Of a stretch of DNA of 64,000 nucleotides, positions 63,734-64,000 are shown piece after piece; position 1 is the first letter of the stretch; the number at the start of each line of letters is the position of its first letter. The position numbers and the translations under genes are program-made. The notes under the pieces are model-generated. The model had not been told where the DNA came from. It saw only the letters and a list, made by a program, of their open reading frames with translations, and ran no database searches. The stretch comes from Amycolatopsis anabasis (GTDB lineage: Bacteria > Actinomycetota > Actinomycetes > Mycobacteriales > Pseudonocardiaceae). The stretch lies in assembly GCF_009765355.1 (NCBI RefSeq), contig NZ_VTHK01000013.1:1-64000 (forward strand). The letters are read 5' to 3'.

Positions 63734-64000
63734 TCAGCCCACCGGCCGGGCGAGATCCGCGATCACCTCGGCGCCGGGCAGGCCGGCCAGCAGATCCCCG
63801 GTGACCAACAGCTTGCTGCCGCGCACGCCGCTGCCGATCACCAGTTCCGGCTCCTCGGCCACGGCCCGGTCGACCAGGATCGGCCAGCCCTCGGGCAGGC
63901 CGATCGGGGTGATGCCGCCGTAGGCCATCCCGGTCAGCTCGACGGCCTCGTCCATCGGCGCGAAGGACGCCTTGCGGACGTCCAGCCGCCGCCTGATCAC
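63734..64000 (-). CDS. YbaK/prolyl-tRNA deacylase-like protein, 5' truncated
   Basis: 88 residues visible, running off the window edge, so the start is unknown. MAYGGITPIGLPEGWPILVDRAV and the closing GSGVRGSKLLVTGDLL are typical of YbaK/EbsC/ProX editing proteins that clear mischarged tRNA. The frame has no stop to 64000. Confidence 0.78.
   Translation of the reverse strand: MIRRRLDVRKASFAPMDEAVELTGMAYGGITPIGLPEGWPILVDRAVAEEPELVIGSGVRGSKLLVTGDLLAGLPGAEVIADLARPVG

Noticed and set aside
1-64000. tRNA, rRNA, CRISPR, insertion sequences, phage genes
   Set aside because: No T-loop-like motifs, spaced identical repeats, transposase motifs or phage proteins were found.

Overview
The window is high-GC actinobacterial chromosome with many GTG starts and four-base ATGA/GTGA gene overlaps. 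It most resembles a pseudonocardial actinomycete such as Amycolatopsis. That judgement rests on gene content and on several families of intergenic palindromes, from memory and without a database search. Mycothiol synthesis (mshA), menaquinone synthesis (menD, menB, menE, menA), BldC, a BldN/RsbN-like pair and SenX3-RegX3 all fit. Gene order from about 13 kb to 55 kb follows, in reverse, the Mycobacterium tuberculosis region around Rv0481c to Rv0529 as I remember it.

Layout. 0-3.5 kb: a zinc-ribbon protein, a DUF3592 membrane protein, a secreted M1 metallopeptidase and an orphan PxpA/LamB-YcsF protein. 3.7-9.1 kb: menaquinone genes, with menD divergent from menB-menE, then an exported protein and menA. 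9.1-11.8 kb: a Cds1-like PLP enzyme, DUF4229, an Lrp/AsnC regulator, bldC and a small membrane protein. 11.8-26.9 kb: a long minus-strand run for haem synthesis and cytochrome c maturation, rex-hemA-hemC-cobA/hemD-hemB, three membrane proteins, hemL, a histidine phosphatase, resA-ccdA-resB-ccsB and a MinD/ParA-like ATPase. A good Rex operator lies upstream of rex. 27-31.5 kb: a fasciclin lipoprotein, a small Cys protein, a molybdopterin oxidoreductase, a glutaredoxin and an acyl-CoA ligase.

31.7-34.8 kb: a BldN-like sigma factor preceded by a translationally coupled 34-codon ORF, its RsbN-like anti-sigma factor, and a HAD-IB phosphatase. 34.8-44.1 kb (minus): a PlsC-type acyltransferase, a GalE2-like protein, a 33-residue bS22-type peptide, an excisionase-type HTH protein, proC, a thioesterase, proline dehydrogenase, a TIM-barrel isomerase, a QDS-repeat membrane protein and a Ppx/GppA phosphatase. 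44.1-47.1 kb: regX3, senX3 and phosphoglycerate mutase. 47.1-47.7 kb is gene-poor. 47.7-55.8 kb: a DUF4349 lipoprotein, YbjN, mshA, an alpha/beta hydrolase, an L,D-transpeptidase, an SDR, a methyltransferase, DUF2505 and murB.

55.9-64 kb is more accessory: a DedA protein whose reading frame overlaps a mycothiol-dependent isomerase by 212 bases, purU, a PPOX-type flavoprotein behind an IdeR/DtxR-type iron box, a membrane protein, a P450, an MDR-family reductase, an SRPBCC protein, a stand-alone protein resembling the C-terminal region of cyanobactin protease PatG, and a truncated YbaK-type deacylase.

The most notable signals outside ordinary genes are dispersed palindromes between operons (one is present twice, nearly identical), a recurrent leaderless start arrangement, and the free-standing PatG-like protein. 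I saw no tRNA, rRNA, CRISPR array, insertion sequence or prophage.
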